Below, piece by piece: positions 41,439-52,975 of a stretch of 64,000 nucleotides of DNA. The notes beneath the pieces are model-generated. The model did no database searches. It was not told the origin of the DNA and saw only the letters and a list, made by a program, of their open reading frames with translations. The position numbers and the translations under genes are program-made. Position 1 is the stretch's first letter. Each line of letters opens with the position of its first letter. The DNA is from Rhizophagus irregularis. Lineage: Eukaryota > Glomeromycota > Glomeromycetes > Glomerales > Glomeraceae. The stretch is from NCBI RefSeq assembly GCF_026210795.1, contig NC_089448.1, positions 3,224,001 through 3,288,000 on the forward strand, in the 5' to 3' direction.

Positions 41439-42140
41439 CTAATGTAACTTTAACTCCCGCTCCTTCTCAAGGTTGGACAGTTCCGTTACACAAACTTTTG
41501 CTTCACGTTCTCTTAATAAAATTTCACGTTCTTTTAAAGCTAGTTCCCTCTCTCGATATTCAAGCTCATTAAAATTTAAGTTTAAATTTTCTTTATTATG
41601 ATTATCATCACAATTATCATCGGAACCAGAAATTGTGACAATTGTTTTGGTTTTCTTGTTAGAATTTGCGCGTCTACATTTCACAGTTGTAGAGTTTGGA
41701 ATCGATTAAGGTTAATCGATTAATTAATCGACTAAGACGGTTAATCGATTAAGGTATCTCAAAAATCGGTTAATCGATTAAAATTATCGACCCATAATTC
41801 TGGTCAAATTATCTAATGCGGCCCAGAGCTGTGAATTTTTGGTCACGTGTTCTCCGAACTTGGAAGAATTTGTATTAATTTTTTGATGATAATAACAATA
41901 AATAAGACTTTCCTATAACTAAATGTATGATCAAAAACAATTTGGTGCAATCTGCGGTCAAAAAAAAAAAAAATTTTTAATATTTTAATATTAATCGATT
42001 ATTAATCGATTAGGGCCCTTGGTTAATCGATTATTAATCGGTTAAGGTTTTTTTGGTCGGTTCCAACCTCTACACAGTTGATTTTGTAACGTTCAATTTT
42101 TTAATCTGTGTATTAGCTAATATATAAAAAAAATTAATAA
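41439..42140 (-). pseudogene. Coiled-coil protein gene split by a hAT insertion
   Basis: The minus-strand frame from 41684 encodes KCRRANSNKKTKTIVTISGS, an acidic stretch, then a highly charged coiled coil ELEYRERELALKEREILLRE ending ELSNLEKERELKLH. Its 5' continuation lies beyond the hAT element: minus strand of 42073-42110 reads VTKSTV in the same frame after removing the element and one copy of the 8-bp duplication, and further upstream a GTAATT...TTAG intron is plausible. The layout (basic segment then coil) recalls C-termini of Myb/SANT-type DNA-binding proteins. With the 383-bp insertion the gene is most likely dead. Confidence 0.55.
41690..42072. mobile_element. 383-bp hAT MITE with exact duplication CACAGTTG
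   Basis: Ends TAGAGTTTGGAATCG and CGGTTCCAACCTCTA are inverted with mismatches, flanked by CACAGTTG at 41682-41689 and 42073-42080. The subterminal parts carry many copies of TTAATCGATTA (about ten in both orientations), probable transposase-binding sites. It splits a minus-strand coding region. Confidence 0.9.
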
Positions 42141-42899
42141 ATTTAATTACCTTTACACTTGTTAGACTGAACATTGCGAGTTATGGGTACTTTGTCTCGC
42201 CTTCTATTGGGTATATTGTATGTTTTATGAATTTTAATGGCGCTAAATCTTCTTTATCCAATCTTTGCCCTCTACAACCAATAAATGGAAATTTTATTTA
42301 TATTCGTATTACTCATTGATTATTGTAGTACATATATACGCAATAATTGCAACATACTAAGTATATACGCAGTAGTATGTTTACAAAATGTATATCATTT
42401 CACATGATTATACGATAATCATTTGGTCCACCATACTATGCTACTATTCGTATTACTCTTTTTTGTGACCGTGTCCCATGACAACACTGCGTAATGTATT
42501 ACAATTTTGTAACTTTGTAAATATACTGTATGTAAATAACACGCGCATGCATTATGCATACATTCTTTTTTGTGTTATCAATCTTTTATTATAAACATTT
42601 TCCTTTTTTTGAAGTTTCATTTTTAGTAAAATGGTAAAATGTTGCCAATTCAAGTATTCAAACAATTTCGTTTTAGGGTTTAGTCGCACAATAGAATAAT
42701 TTTTTTCTGATGATACAGTATGCGACATTTTGCCATCAGCTTAAATTGGTATACAGCCAGGAGAATCAAATCCATATTTGGTATTATTTATTACATTTTA
42801 AGGACTAATACGCCTATTATGTATTATTAGTTAGCATTAATTTTTTAAAAGATCAAACTTTTAACATTATAAATAATACATAATTTAATCCACCTTTTT
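42141..42899. other. Intergenic DNA, no gene recognised
   Basis: AT-rich with no significant frame. CATGCATTATGCATACATTC near 42546 is a small palindromic patch and TATTATGTATTATTAG near 42815 is part of a short inverted pair. Nothing further is seen. Confidence 0.4.
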
Positions 42900-43010
42900 T
42901 CAAAGTCGATTTATTATAAAAAGATCCTATTAAAAAAATAATCCACTTCACTTTTTTTTATTTATTTATCATAATTCTGCAAATCCCATAATCCCATACA
43001 AAATTTAACC
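42900..43010 (+). promoter_or_regulatory. TATA-containing leader of the F2 relic at 43011
   Basis: CAAAGTCGATTTATTATAAAAAG with TATAAAAAG at 42915-42923 and AATCCACTTCA further down is conserved before the second relic (53759-53870, TATAAAAAG at 53774-53782). The TATA motif lies about 90 bp before the ATG, compatible with a core promoter. Confidence 0.5.
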
Positions 43011-43471
43011 ATGGATAATAATCCTTCACAAATAATCATTTTACCGAATCCATTAATTTACAACAATCAACCGCTGCTGTTATTCAGCCGGGTCATGAGA
43101 ATTCTTCAAATATAAATCACAATGTCGTCAATGCTGACCTTTCTATGATAAATGATAATAATATCTTTCCGTCTTATACAAATAACAATCACTTCAATCA
43201 ACAACCCACGTCTAGTAGTTCAACTATGCAATCCTATCCACCTCCAATCACCTCGTCATATGCGCCGCAGTATGTTCATCCGTCGCAGCCTATTTCTTCA
43301 CCCGGTTCATTTAACATGGCTAGCATTAACCCTGGCGTCTACAGTTTTGATATCCCTGGATTTAAAATTATTGTCGTACCCATTTGTTCTCAACAAGATA
43401 ATACTTATATTAATTCCTCTTCAAATAGTATGGGTAATCAATTTACTCAATTTACCCAATTTCGACCATAA
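43011..43471 (+). pseudogene. F2 relic 1 (single-base frameshift)
   Basis: ATGGATAATAATCCTTCACA starts the frame, but one A is missing compared with the relic at 53871 (TTCACAAATAATC against TTCACAAAATAATC). The rest, readable from 43145, gives NQQPTSSSSTMQSYPPPITS, then FDIPGFKIIVVPICSQ and FTQFTQFRP. Apart from the frameshift it would be a protein of about 153 aa with a single IPGFKI motif. The deletion is in an A-run and could be a sequencing error. Confidence 0.65.
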
Positions 43472-43569
43472 ATTTCTAATCGTATACAGTATAATTTATA
43501 TAAAAAAATCCATCAGTAAATGTAGTTAACATAATTTTTTAAATAACAAATCAGGATAATTAAACTATT

Positions 43570-44010
43570 TTTATACTATCTATTTTTATACTATAAATAG
43601 CAATTATTAGCTCTATATCCTATGGCGTCAAAACTAACTTAAAAGAGTTTTGTGCTGGTAGTTATGAAAATTGGAAAAGAGTCAATTAATCATTTTATCA
43701 AAAAATCTAGAATAAGTAATAAACTTTGACCAAATAATCCGTTATCTTTCCCTAAATATAATGAACAAATTTAAATTCATTTATCTTGTCAATATTAATC
43801 GTCACTTGAAGAAGCTGTTAATAACAAAAGAAAAAGATTAAACGCTTAATATTTAATCAAGTTATTATAATATTTTATTTATATAATGTAAATAATATAA
43901 TAAATAAATAGGATACAACGGTTAGCTTCCTACGGTAAAAATTTACTTATTCAAGATAAAAAGATAAATATAAAAATAGAAATAAGAATAAAAAAGTAAG
44001 AATTCGAAAA
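43570..44010 (-). repeat. Segment inverted relative to its two paralogues
   Basis: The DNA after the F2 relic here is the reverse complement of what follows the relics at 53871 (54410-54545) and 55936 (57130-57570): TAGGATACAACGGTTAGCTT-CCTACGG here against CCGTAGGAAGCTAACCGTTG there. Sequence on both sides is in direct orientation in all copies. The segment contains remains of coding sequence (SLEEAVNNKRKRLNA followed by a stop near 43850). Confidence 0.7.
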
Positions 44011-44129
44011 ATAGAAAATATCATATGATGTTAATGGATTTTATGCCGCATCCTAATTGTACAGTTAAAAAAAATCTCGATTAGTTGAATTAAAATTTTA
44101 AAATATAGAAAATTGGAAATAATTCCTAA

Positions 44130-44306
44130 AATGTGGCGTAGATTTCGACCAATAGAATTGATTGGCCAATCAGAACTTGGGTTGGTAAATGACCAGAATT
44201 ATTCATAGAGTGATAAATCATTATAAAAATGAGCAAACATAAATTTTTCTGCAAAAAAAAACACTCACTTCAATTGTTCAAAAGCTCCCAGATATAAAAT
44301 TTAACT
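44130..44306 (+). promoter_or_regulatory. CCAAT/TATA promoter-like block before an F2 relic
   Basis: GACCAATAGAATTGATTGGCC holds CCAAT motifs on both strands (44149-44153, 44161-44165 inverted, 44166-44170), followed by TTATAAAAATGAGC (44221-44234) and ATG at 44307. The block is conserved at 57775-57935. Spacing of CCAAT, TATA and ATG looks like a normal fungal promoter. Confidence 0.55.
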
Positions 44307-44366
44307 ATGGATAATAATCAATTACAAAATAGTGGTTATTCTCCACTGCAGAAGCGCCCAATATAA
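44307..44366 (+). pseudogene. F2 relic 2: N-terminal stub
   Basis: Encodes only MDNNQLQNSGYSPLQKRPI and a stop. The first eleven residues align with the start of the intact F2 protein (MDQNNLQDNNGY). Promoter block intact, body of the gene lost. Confidence 0.55.
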
Positions 44367-45495
44367 AAACAAAGTTTTACTTTAACAAAATAATTAAAAA
44401 GTAAATTTATCATTAAGCGTCTATTATTTTTAATGAAGAACATGAAAAAATCAGGATTACACTCATTACAGTCTCAATGAATTATTATTTATTTACATAT
44501 ACGTGCAAACAAATTTTAGAAATAAAAATTAATTAAATAAGAAAATATGCGTAAATTTTTTATCGCTCCGGTTTTAATTTTTATTAATTTATTTATATAA
44601 AAATTCTATATAATTATGTGTTATTTCATTAACTCCATTTAAATATTGACCCTTGTGAATTTATCCGAAAGATTTTTCCTGGTATTTTTAAAGTTTCACA
44701 TTTAATCTACTAACCATAATTCCAAATTTGGACTAAAAATCTCTCGGATAATTTATATATTGTATTGTTAGTATAGATGAACTAGCCCTTTAAATTTTTT
44801 TTTTTCGTTAGAAAAGGAAATCACTTACAGATAAAAATGGAAATCACTTGTTCACTTAATCACTTTATTTTGATTTATCATTTTAGGAAAAAAAGTTCGT
44901 CTGATTTTATATTAAAAAAAATCCGAAATCATTTTCTTTTTTCTCCTTTTATAAAAAAATTTATTTCAAAAAAAAAATCATTATCTTTTATTCATCTTTT
45001 GCGGGGGGAATTCTCAACATTCTTCTAACGTAACTTATATTTTAAGCATCTTCTCAGTAATTGATTTCCTGTTGTTTAATTATACGATTTTATCTATAGG
45101 ATCATGTGATTTATAGAAAACAATAATCCGGTTCAGTTTCAAAATAAACACGTGACATATTTAGCCACATTAACTTACCTGTTACTGTATTTAATTACCG
45201 AAAAAAGAATCATATTTTCATTCGAGAAATCCTTTTTGTCATACATATACAGTATGTACAACCACACACGAAAAAATACCAATGAAAAATTTTTTATGTT
45301 GAAAGGTGATCATTGCTCAATTAACTTTACACAATAAAAAAATTTTTTTTATTGCATGCAGGAGGCTAAATTTTACGTACAGCCATGCATATTTAACATG
45401 TGTCACAAAATAAAAAAAAGTATATAATCGCAAATGGACGATATAAAAAAATAATTTTTTGGTAATAAATTTATATATTTATAAGCGATTACCAA
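44367..45495. other. Upstream region of channel gene I
   Basis: Shared with 58005-58810 and 59870-60072 upstream of gene II, including ATGGAAATCACTTGTTCACT near 44837. The 63-codon ORF beginning there is not conserved downstream in the second copy because of indels, so it is not counted as a gene. The last 150 bp (TTTTACGTACAGCCATGCAT, GTATATAATCGCAAATGGAC, ATAAGCGATTACCAAATG) are almost identical in both copies and likely hold the core promoter. Confidence 0.5.
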
Positions 45496-48400
45496 ATGGA
45501 TGATATTTCAGTAAAAATTAACGAAATTGAAATCGATGTTGATAAAATTGATGTTGATAAAATAGATATTGATAAGACCGATGTTGATAAAAATGAAGTT
45601 GACAAAATATTTACCTTCGATAATATCAATGATGAACCACATAACGGTAAACCTATTACTATGATAGAAATATCACCAAATGAAAACTACCTTATTACTT
45701 ATAGCAAAAAAGATCGTTCAGTTGCCGGTTGGAATGTTGAAGATATGGATAAAGTTCAACTTAAATTTGATCAAACTGTTAAAATTGATGATAGTAAAAT
45801 CAATAGTTTATGTGTTTCTGATGATAAGAAACTTGCTTATGTTTATCTTCGTGGGAATTATAGGCGTTGTTCTGGTAAGTAATAATTATTTGATTATGTA
45901 ATTATTAAATTATGATAATTATATTTATTTTAATATTTTTTAGTAATCGATATGAATAATAAAGATAAAAAAATTGCATTAGATTTTGATACAAAACTTG
46001 CTTATACAAAGTATTGTTATTGCACCTTTAATTTGAATGGTGAATTTATTTTGTATAGTGAATTTTACTTTAATAGTACTTTTGGAAAACATAAAATTAT
46101 TTGGATTTATTCTACACAAACTAAAAATAACAAATGGGAATGTAAGAAATTTTACAGGATACCTGAAGATTATGAATTAATTAGTATATCAAAATATGAT
46201 AATGTTTACCTGGTTTCAAATGATTACATTTATGAATGGAATATTAATACTGAGAAAAGTGTAAAAATATCTGATAAAAATAAGGATAAAGATGAGGTAA
46301 TAAATATTATAAAATTATTTTCAAGCCAATCGATGTTAAATTTTAATTAGATATATTAAATACTATTTATTTTTTAGATTGAAACAAAAAATATCGGAAT
46401 ATTTAGTAATGAAAAGTTTATTTTTCTAAAAATCAATGATAAAATTATCATTTATTCAATCGAATTGAGGATTCCTATTGCTTTTTTGGATAAAGATAAT
46501 GGTAACCATTTTTAAAATTTTATTTATACTTTAATTATTACTCATATTAAATCGTTATTTTTTTTATTTAGATATTCAACTATATAATTTTATGAATCAT
46601 ACTGGCTTATTTCTTTTACCTTCTTTATTCTATTATACACCAGATAAAGGAATCTGGAATTCCATTAAATATTGCTGGAACAATAAATACAAAAATGGGT
46701 CTAATCAAACTTTATTTGATAAACCAACTGATGAACAAACAAAGTTTGTGTTTGGAATTCTAAATGGACGCGTTTGGAAATCTAAATTTGACGAGAAGAT
46801 GCCAAAAACGAATTTTTCATCTGAATATTCTGATGAATTAAATAGAGAAAATAATAAAATTATTGAATATAATGATAATGATAAAATCAACAAGGAAACT
46901 TACGAACACTCAAATATTCATTTATATATGGATACTGTATCTACATTATTTCAAAAAGCCATAACAATTGGTGATATTAATAGATATAATTATTCAACTA
47001 AATTAATTGGAAATTTAATTAAATGGGATATACATGTTTGTAACGGTAAAATTGACCTGGCAGTTTTTAATAAACATAATACTGAATGGAATTTAATAAA
47101 CGTGAGAATTGAAAATTATTATTATCCTTATAAATATTACAAATATCTCAGCGATTTTAAAAATAATCATCAATTAATTGCGAGCTCATTATTTAATAAC
47201 AATGATATTGTTATGTTGACAACATTTGGTATTCTTATTTATACTTTTAGTGAAAATAACAAATCTATTTCTTTAAACTATTTTTATTATATGAAATTCG
47301 ATGTTTTTAAATATAATAACAGCAAATATATGGAAAAAATACTTCAACATTACAAAAGGATATTTTCAAAATCTACTTTACCATTGCCAAATTATGATAG
47401 TTTTAGATTAAATGGATGGGTTTCAGATGTAATAAATAATAAGTCAAGTTTTTTGAAATATGGAGGTGAATTATTAAAATTTGCAATTAATGAACATAAG
47501 TTAGAAATAATTGATGATATTTATAAAAATATAGAAAATAATAAGTCAAGTCTTTTGAAATATGGAGGTGAAATATTAACATTTGCAATTAAAGAACATA
47601 AGTTAGAATTAATTGATGATATTTATAAAAAATGTATGACATATTTTAAAGAGGGTTTAATGTACAATAAGTTATTTTTAAGTATTATCACTTCCACAAT
47701 GCCATTACTAGATAAATATTATCCGAAATATATTCTAAAATATTCATCAGAAACGAATATGATCATAGATTCTTCTTTTTATATTATAGAGCATCAAAAT
47801 AAAAATTTACATCTTTATTCTTTTTTTCAATCTCCTCAAATAGCTAATTTATCGAAATCTCTTTTATGGACAAAATACTATTGTGAAGTTAATTACACAT
47901 TTTATAAAATATTTAAAAAAAAGTTATTATTGGATATTTTGGCTTTTTTATTTTCGTGTATTGCATGGTTTATTCAAGCTTTAATAATACTTTTAACTTT
48001 ACCCCTTTATTTGGCTACATTTCATATTTTATCAAAATTTAACTTTATTAATAATATTTACCCTGTCGATGCATTTTCTTTTGTTTATTTCTATGTTGAT
48101 CTTAAAATTTTCAAAAAATATATAACAACAACACCAACAATTACTTTCATGATTCCTTATATTAATTTTGTTAATTATTCAAAAGATTATAGTTGGTTTT
48201 TAGAATTAATTAGACCTCAACCTAGTCCATTTACTGAAACAATAAATAGAAATATCTATAAAACATGGAATGGAGAGGCATTAATTAATTTTAAATGGAA
48301 TACTTATGGAAAATATTATTATGCAATGATTTGGATTTTATTTATGGCATTACTTGGATGCTTTACTGCTGCTGCGACAATTCATCAGAAATATATCAAT

Positions 48401-49902
48401 GAAGAAGTTAGACAACAACTTTTTATTGCTTCAATTATACTTGGATCTATTCATCTGATTTTTGAAATTCGTCAATTTTTTTATAATATTATTAAGTGGT
48501 TCTATAATTTTTGGAATATTTTTGGTAAATATAAATGTTTAATTTAATTATTTTACAATATCTTTATTTAAGAAAATGAAATTAATTATATAATATTTTA
48601 AATTACAGATATAATTGCTTATGTGCTTTCAATTTACACTTCTATTTACTGGCTTCAAACAAATGATAAGAACAATAATTATCTAATTACATTGCTTTCT
48701 TTTTCGTGCTTATTTTTGGATATAAAATTTTTGTTATTTTTTAGAGCTTTTGAATATTTTGGTGTATATTTTGCAATTATTATTAGTGTTGGAAAAAAGA
48801 TTTTTTCTTTTTTAATAGTCTTATTCATTATTATAATAAGTTTTGCACATGCATTTTATATTTTATTATTACCAAGATCTGAATTTTCACTTGAACAATA
48901 TAATATAAATAATGATGATCCAAATAATCCTTGGAAATTAGCTCCTAGTTATAATCAAATAATTGATAATAATGGAAATATAAACTCCAATCCATCTATG
49001 ATTCAAATACCTGATAAAAATACAAACATGTTTATGGATATTAGAACTTCTCTTTTTGCTATGTATTTATTTTTAGCAGGTATGTTTAAAATTTCATAAT
49101 TATATAGATATGCATAAATATTTTTCTAATACCTTTAAGCAATCCTTCTTTCCTATCAATAGGTGATTCAAGTGCATTATCCAATTGGGAATATACAGAA
49201 AATCCATCAATTGCAGTATTGATTGTTTTATTTTCCCTCTTAGTTGTTGTATATCTTATGAACTTGTTAATTGGATTACTCAATATAGAAATTGGAGAAG
49301 ATAATAATAGAGTCTCATATTTGATACAGAAGGCAGAAGTAAATAATATTAATATTAATTATTCCATTTCTGTAAATATACTAATATATCTCAATTTTTA
49401 TATTTTTAAAGATTTTGGCAGAGATTGAATTATTTTACCTATTACCACATCAGAGACGTTGGCATACATGGTTTCCTGAAGTAATGTATGTAATTTTACT
49501 TTTTTTAAAAAAATTTATTGTTATTATTGTTATGATTTTATTAATATTCAAATTTATTTTTTAAGACATTATTATGCTGATACTGATAAGACTCGAATAG
49601 AAATTGAAAGATTGATTGAAGAGGGTGAATGGGATGCTAAGGAATTCACTGAGATGCGAGAAAATTTATTAAAAGAACTTCAAATTAAACATAATCCTAT
49701 TGACAATGAGGTAATATTGGAGAAATTAAAATCTAATGATGAAAAATTGGAGAAATTAAAATCCAATGATGAAATATTGGAGAAATTAAAATCTAATGAT
49801 GAAATATTGAAGAAATTAAAATCTAATGATGAAAAATTAGAGAATTTAGAAAAGAAATTGGAAAAATTAGGGAAATTATTAGAAGAAATACATGCAAAAT
49901 AA
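45496..49902 (+). CDS. WD40-like/TRP-type ion channel protein, gene I (1288 aa, eight exons)
   Basis: Exons 45496-45874, 45944-46296, 46378-46501, 46572-48524, 48609-49079, 49163-49338, 49412-49485 and 49566-49902 join in frame (3867 nt). Introns are 69-84 nt. The N-terminus has five tandem VDKx units, then WD40-like blades (IEISPNENYLITYSKKDRSV AGW; CTFNLNGEFILYSEF; YIYEWNI). Residues 574-641 contain a 34-residue unit in tandem (SLLKYGGEILTFAIKEHKLE). The C-terminal half has membrane segments (about 866-888, 905-930, several in exon 5), then a pore region LFLAGDSSALSNW and an S6-like LLVVVYLMNLLIGLLN. This is the Ion_trans/TRP-like layout, with GDSS near the expected selectivity filter. The tail is a coiled coil with four 10-residue repeats (EKLKSNDEKL type). 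Probably a membrane cation channel with a beta-propeller sensor or scaffold. Confidence 0.85.
47435..47638 (+). repeat. Tandem 102-bp (34-aa) duplication inside channel gene I
   Basis: Two units, 47435-47536 and 47537-47638, each starting AATAATAAGTCAAGT and coding for NNKSS-LLKYGGE-L-FAI-EHKLE-IDDIYK. Gene II has only one corresponding unit, with the sequence THSSLLKHGVELLTFAIKEH. The duplication keeps the frame. Confidence 0.85.
49716..49835 (+). repeat. 30-bp tandem repeat coding the C-terminal coiled coil of gene I
   Basis: Four consecutive 30-bp units close to TTGGAGAAATTAAAATCTAATGATGAAATA encode LEKLKSNDEI/LEKLKSNDEK. Ten-residue units do not match a strict heptad, so the coil would be of hendecad-like or broken type. 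Confidence 0.75.
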
Positions 49903-50765
49903 TTTTAATATTACGTTAGTTTTATAAACTGAAATTATAGATAGTGTATTAAATGGGCCCGTTTGTAATCAATTATAAGAATGAATAAATATATTTTATG
50001 TTTTTTCTTTAATCACATAAATTCTCTAAATTATTCATTTCAGTTGTTTTTTTTTTTGAAAAAAAAAGATTGATAATATTGAAAATTTTCAATATATAAT
50101 ACACTATTACTTACATAATTAATCTTACTACATAACATGGTGTTAGATATGAAAATAAGTACGTGGAAAGTGGAAACACATTCAGTTAATATAGAATATA
50201 TATTTGAATAATTTTACCACAGTACACCACTTAGATATATAGTCCAATAAGCTAACATAAAAATGTTTGTCAATAATATTAAACAAATTTTTTACCAGAA
50301 TATCCATATCGATGGTTCATTTGACAATATTAAATTATATTTAACATAAAAAGTGAGATAATAGTATATGCAATAGTTAAAAAATTCAAATTAAAGCGAT
50401 TTTCTAGTTCATTATTTTCTTTTAAAAGGTATTACTAATTTATATTTTCCATTATTATTACCCATTCGAAATTACACCACGCAAAAATGATTGAAGTATT
50501 GAAATTATAGAAATTTATAGAGTTTTAGTCTTACTAATTTGTACGAAAACGCCCAATATAAAAACAAGTTTTATTCTGAATAAGAAAAGTTATCATCAAG
50601 CATTTATTATTTTTAATGAAGAACATACTCTTCAGTGAAATGAAAAAAAAAAAATAACAGTCTTAATGAATTATTTATTTCCACGTGTATACAATTATAC
50701 TAGGAAACGATGTATGACGTAGCTAAGGAATATTACATGGGTTAACTATCAAATCGTCTAGTGCA
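49903..50765. other. 3' flank of gene I, no further gene
   Basis: AT-rich DNA. TGAAAATTTTCAATATATAA near 50078 forms a short hairpin. Part of 50500-50700 repeats sequence seen at 44340-44520 and 57965-58130 (AACGCCCAATATAAAAACAA, ATTTTTAATGAAGAACATAC), so another remnant of the F2-stub downstream region lies here. Confidence 0.45.
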
Positions 50766-51071
50766 TAGGGATGGGGATCGGTCCGTCGGTTCTATTTCGG
50801 TTCTTCGTTGGTTCCGCCTCGGTTCTCATTAAGTAAAATATGAGCTACATGCGTCAAATTTAAGACGCAGGTAGAGCATGCGGTGAAGATCGATTAGAAA
50901 ATTTTGATTGGTGATCAAACGATGGTTGGTCCGTGATCGTCATAATTTTAGCCGGTTCCGGTTCGAAGTTTAGAACAGTTCCCAGAGTGTTTCAAGTTCA
51001 GAATCTGCTAAAATTAGAATCGGTTCCAGAACCGGTTCGGAACCGCTCTGTTTGGAACTTCCTCATCTCTA
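50766..51071. mobile_element. 306-bp hAT MITE with exact duplication CTAGTGCA
   Basis: Ends TAGGGATGGGGATCGG and CTTCCTCATCTCTA, flanked by CTAGTGCA at 50758-50765 and 51072-51079. The subterminal DNA is rich in GGTTCGG/CCGAACC motifs in both orientations. No ORF. Confidence 0.9.
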
Positions 51072-51713
51072 CTAGTGCATAACAATAAAATGTCCTTAGC
51101 TATTCCCTGGACAAAAAATAAAAATTAATTAAATAAGAGCACGTGGAGAGTTGTGACGTAAATTTTTATCGCTGATTTTGTGTAAAATTGCGAGAATTCT
51201 TCCAGGTTTATTTAGGCCACGCAGACATGATTTTCAGTCCATGTAATATTGAAATTTAAAGTCATCCCCGGGTTTAATTTTATTTTTTTACATTTTATAT
51301 AGAATCGTTACATAACTTCTTTTAAAGTAATTAACTAATTACACGTTTAAACTTTTTTTTCTTTTTTTATTCCAAAATTTTTAAACAGTATATCATATAC
51401 ACGAATAAGTTACAATTCTGAAATCTTGAAAGATTGAGAAGGTTTATCAGTTAAAAAGGAACAAAATAAGATTCTATGGGTTGAGATGTATGATTCACCT
51501 GATTTGTAAAAAGCATATTTGAAGCGAAATTTAGTCCATCAAAACTGGAAAAAAATTTTTGTCCAAATTATCTAGATTTTCAATCATGTAATATTTGTCC
51601 AATCAAAATATATGTGAGCGGATAAAATTTTTTTATTTTTTCGTCATTTTAAACATAAAAAGTTCCTATATTGTACAATTAAATAAATGTAAGTTAATTA
51701 AATATTTTAAAAA
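51072..51713. other. Intergenic DNA with duplicated segments
   Basis: 51080-51470 shares blocks with 58130-58330 (TTTTTATCGCTGATT, GAAATCTTGAAAGATTGA). 51640-51713 is the left flank of the MULE and matches 40796-40875. No gene. Confidence 0.45.
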
Positions 51714-51987
51714 GAAAATTGTCATTTATCGCTATAGCGACATATCGCCAGTCTATACAGATCATGTGATTTATTGATTTAAACTCGTGATTTACTTTTT
51801 TAAACTATAATTAGATTATGAAAAAAAGATTATCGTTATTTTTTCTCACGATTGTCTCCTCATTTACCAACAATTTTAAACTTTCATTAATAACGACCAA
51901 TACATCCTTGCTTATTTCACTCCTTTTACTCATAAACAAACTTTTTTTTTACTCTTTTGTATTATTTCTATATGGTAAATATATGAT

Positions 51988-52975
51988 ATGGACGAAGAAA
52001 GTAGACATGAAAGTCCTAATAATGGTACGTTAATAATAAGCATTAGGCTTATCTTTATATTGGTGTTGGGATCGCGTTAGGGTTAGGGTTAGGGTTAGTT
52101 TGTTTAGGATTAGGATTTAGGGTTAGAAATTAGGGTTAGGGTTAGGGTTAGTTTGTTTATAGTTTATAAGTATCTAACTCTTCTTTTTTTTAGTTATTTG
52201 TAGTGGGCAACCTATATTATTCAATGAACATGATACTGTATCTTTGTATTCAGGAAAGACCTTTACGTCATGGGAAGAATGTGAACAATTTTTGAATGAA
52301 TGGGCAAAGAGTCAAGGTTTTCATATAATTAAAGATCGTGTAACCCGTTGCCTTTCAATCGTACAAAGTGGAATAATTTGCAGACATTACTTTCAAGTAA
52401 TGTTAGCTACCAAAGAAGCTTTTTTCATATTCAATTTATTCCAAAGCGATGGTATAATATAAACAAAGATGGATCGCAAGAACCATTCTTGGTTGCTGAT
52501 AAATTTATACAAGATGATCAACAACATTTTTCTTATGATTTTAATGATTCTTCAAGTTTATGTTTATTTAATCGGAATAATAGGGAAATTGATGAAGAAA
52601 GATTGACAATTCTTGAACAAAAAATTACATATGGCAAATTACACAGAATGTATAAGAAGGCTCTGAACAAGGCATTGCAGTAATTCTAAATCAGAGCAAC
52701 TCATCAATTTATTACAAAACTTAGCAGAGGAAGAAGAATCAAATCCATCAGATTCTGATGAATTAGAGTTGCAACAAGAAATCATTACAGGTGATAAGGA
52801 AAATTTTGATCCTTCAATACCAAAGTTACAAAATCCTAAGATACGTCGTGGAAAAGGCTGACCATTAGGCACAAAACGCTTTAAGTCTTCTTGTGAAGCA
52901 AATAAAACCAAATCAAAAACACAACATCATTGTAAAAGATGTGGGTTGGCCGGTCATTATCAAAAGAATTGCAAG
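51988..52975 (+). pseudogene. Internally deleted FAR1-type MULE transposase gene
   Basis: Exon 1 (51988-52024, MDEESRHESPNN) and exon 2 (from 52194) join in phase. Exon 2 starts VICSGQPILFNEHDTVSLYS, then a FAR1-like DNA-binding start, FTSWEECEQFLNEWAKSQGF, but then jumps to the C-terminal SWIM-finger region SGIICRHYFQVMLATKEAFF. The DDE catalytic domain is missing, an in-frame internal deletion. After that a frameshift near 52420 (HIQFIPKRWYNIN continues in another frame), a second frame change near 52680 and an in-frame TGA at 52859-52861 follow. The C-terminus still shows PLGTKRFKSS and a zinc knuckle CKRCGLAGHYQKNC (CX2CX4HX4C). Not functional. Confidence 0.8.
52076..52160 (+). repeat. 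Interstitial telomere-like (TTAGGG)n in the transposase intron
   Basis: Two blocks of GTTAGGGTTAGGGTTAGGGT, each followed by TAGTTTGTTTA, separated by GATTAGGATTTAGGGTTAG. The whole 85-bp patch lies in the predicted intron 52025-52193, between donor GGTACGT and the TTTTTTTTAG acceptor. It consists of two similar half-units, so it was probably duplicated after arising. Confidence 0.9.

Noticed and set aside
43152-43529. 125-codon ORF overlapping F2 relic 1
   Set aside because: Frame-shifted shadow of the F2 coding sequence; the conserved frame gives the IPGFKI motif instead.
44837-45337. ORFs of 63 and 61 codons upstream of channel gene I
   Set aside because: The paralogous region before gene II has indels that break both frames, so coding is unlikely.
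46705-46893. Reverse ORF conserved in both channel genes (also 61177-61419)
   Set aside because: Antisense of exon 4; conserved only because the sense strand is.
49086-49283. Reverse ORF conserved in both copies (also 63504-63701)
   Set aside because: Antisense of exon 6 of the channel genes.
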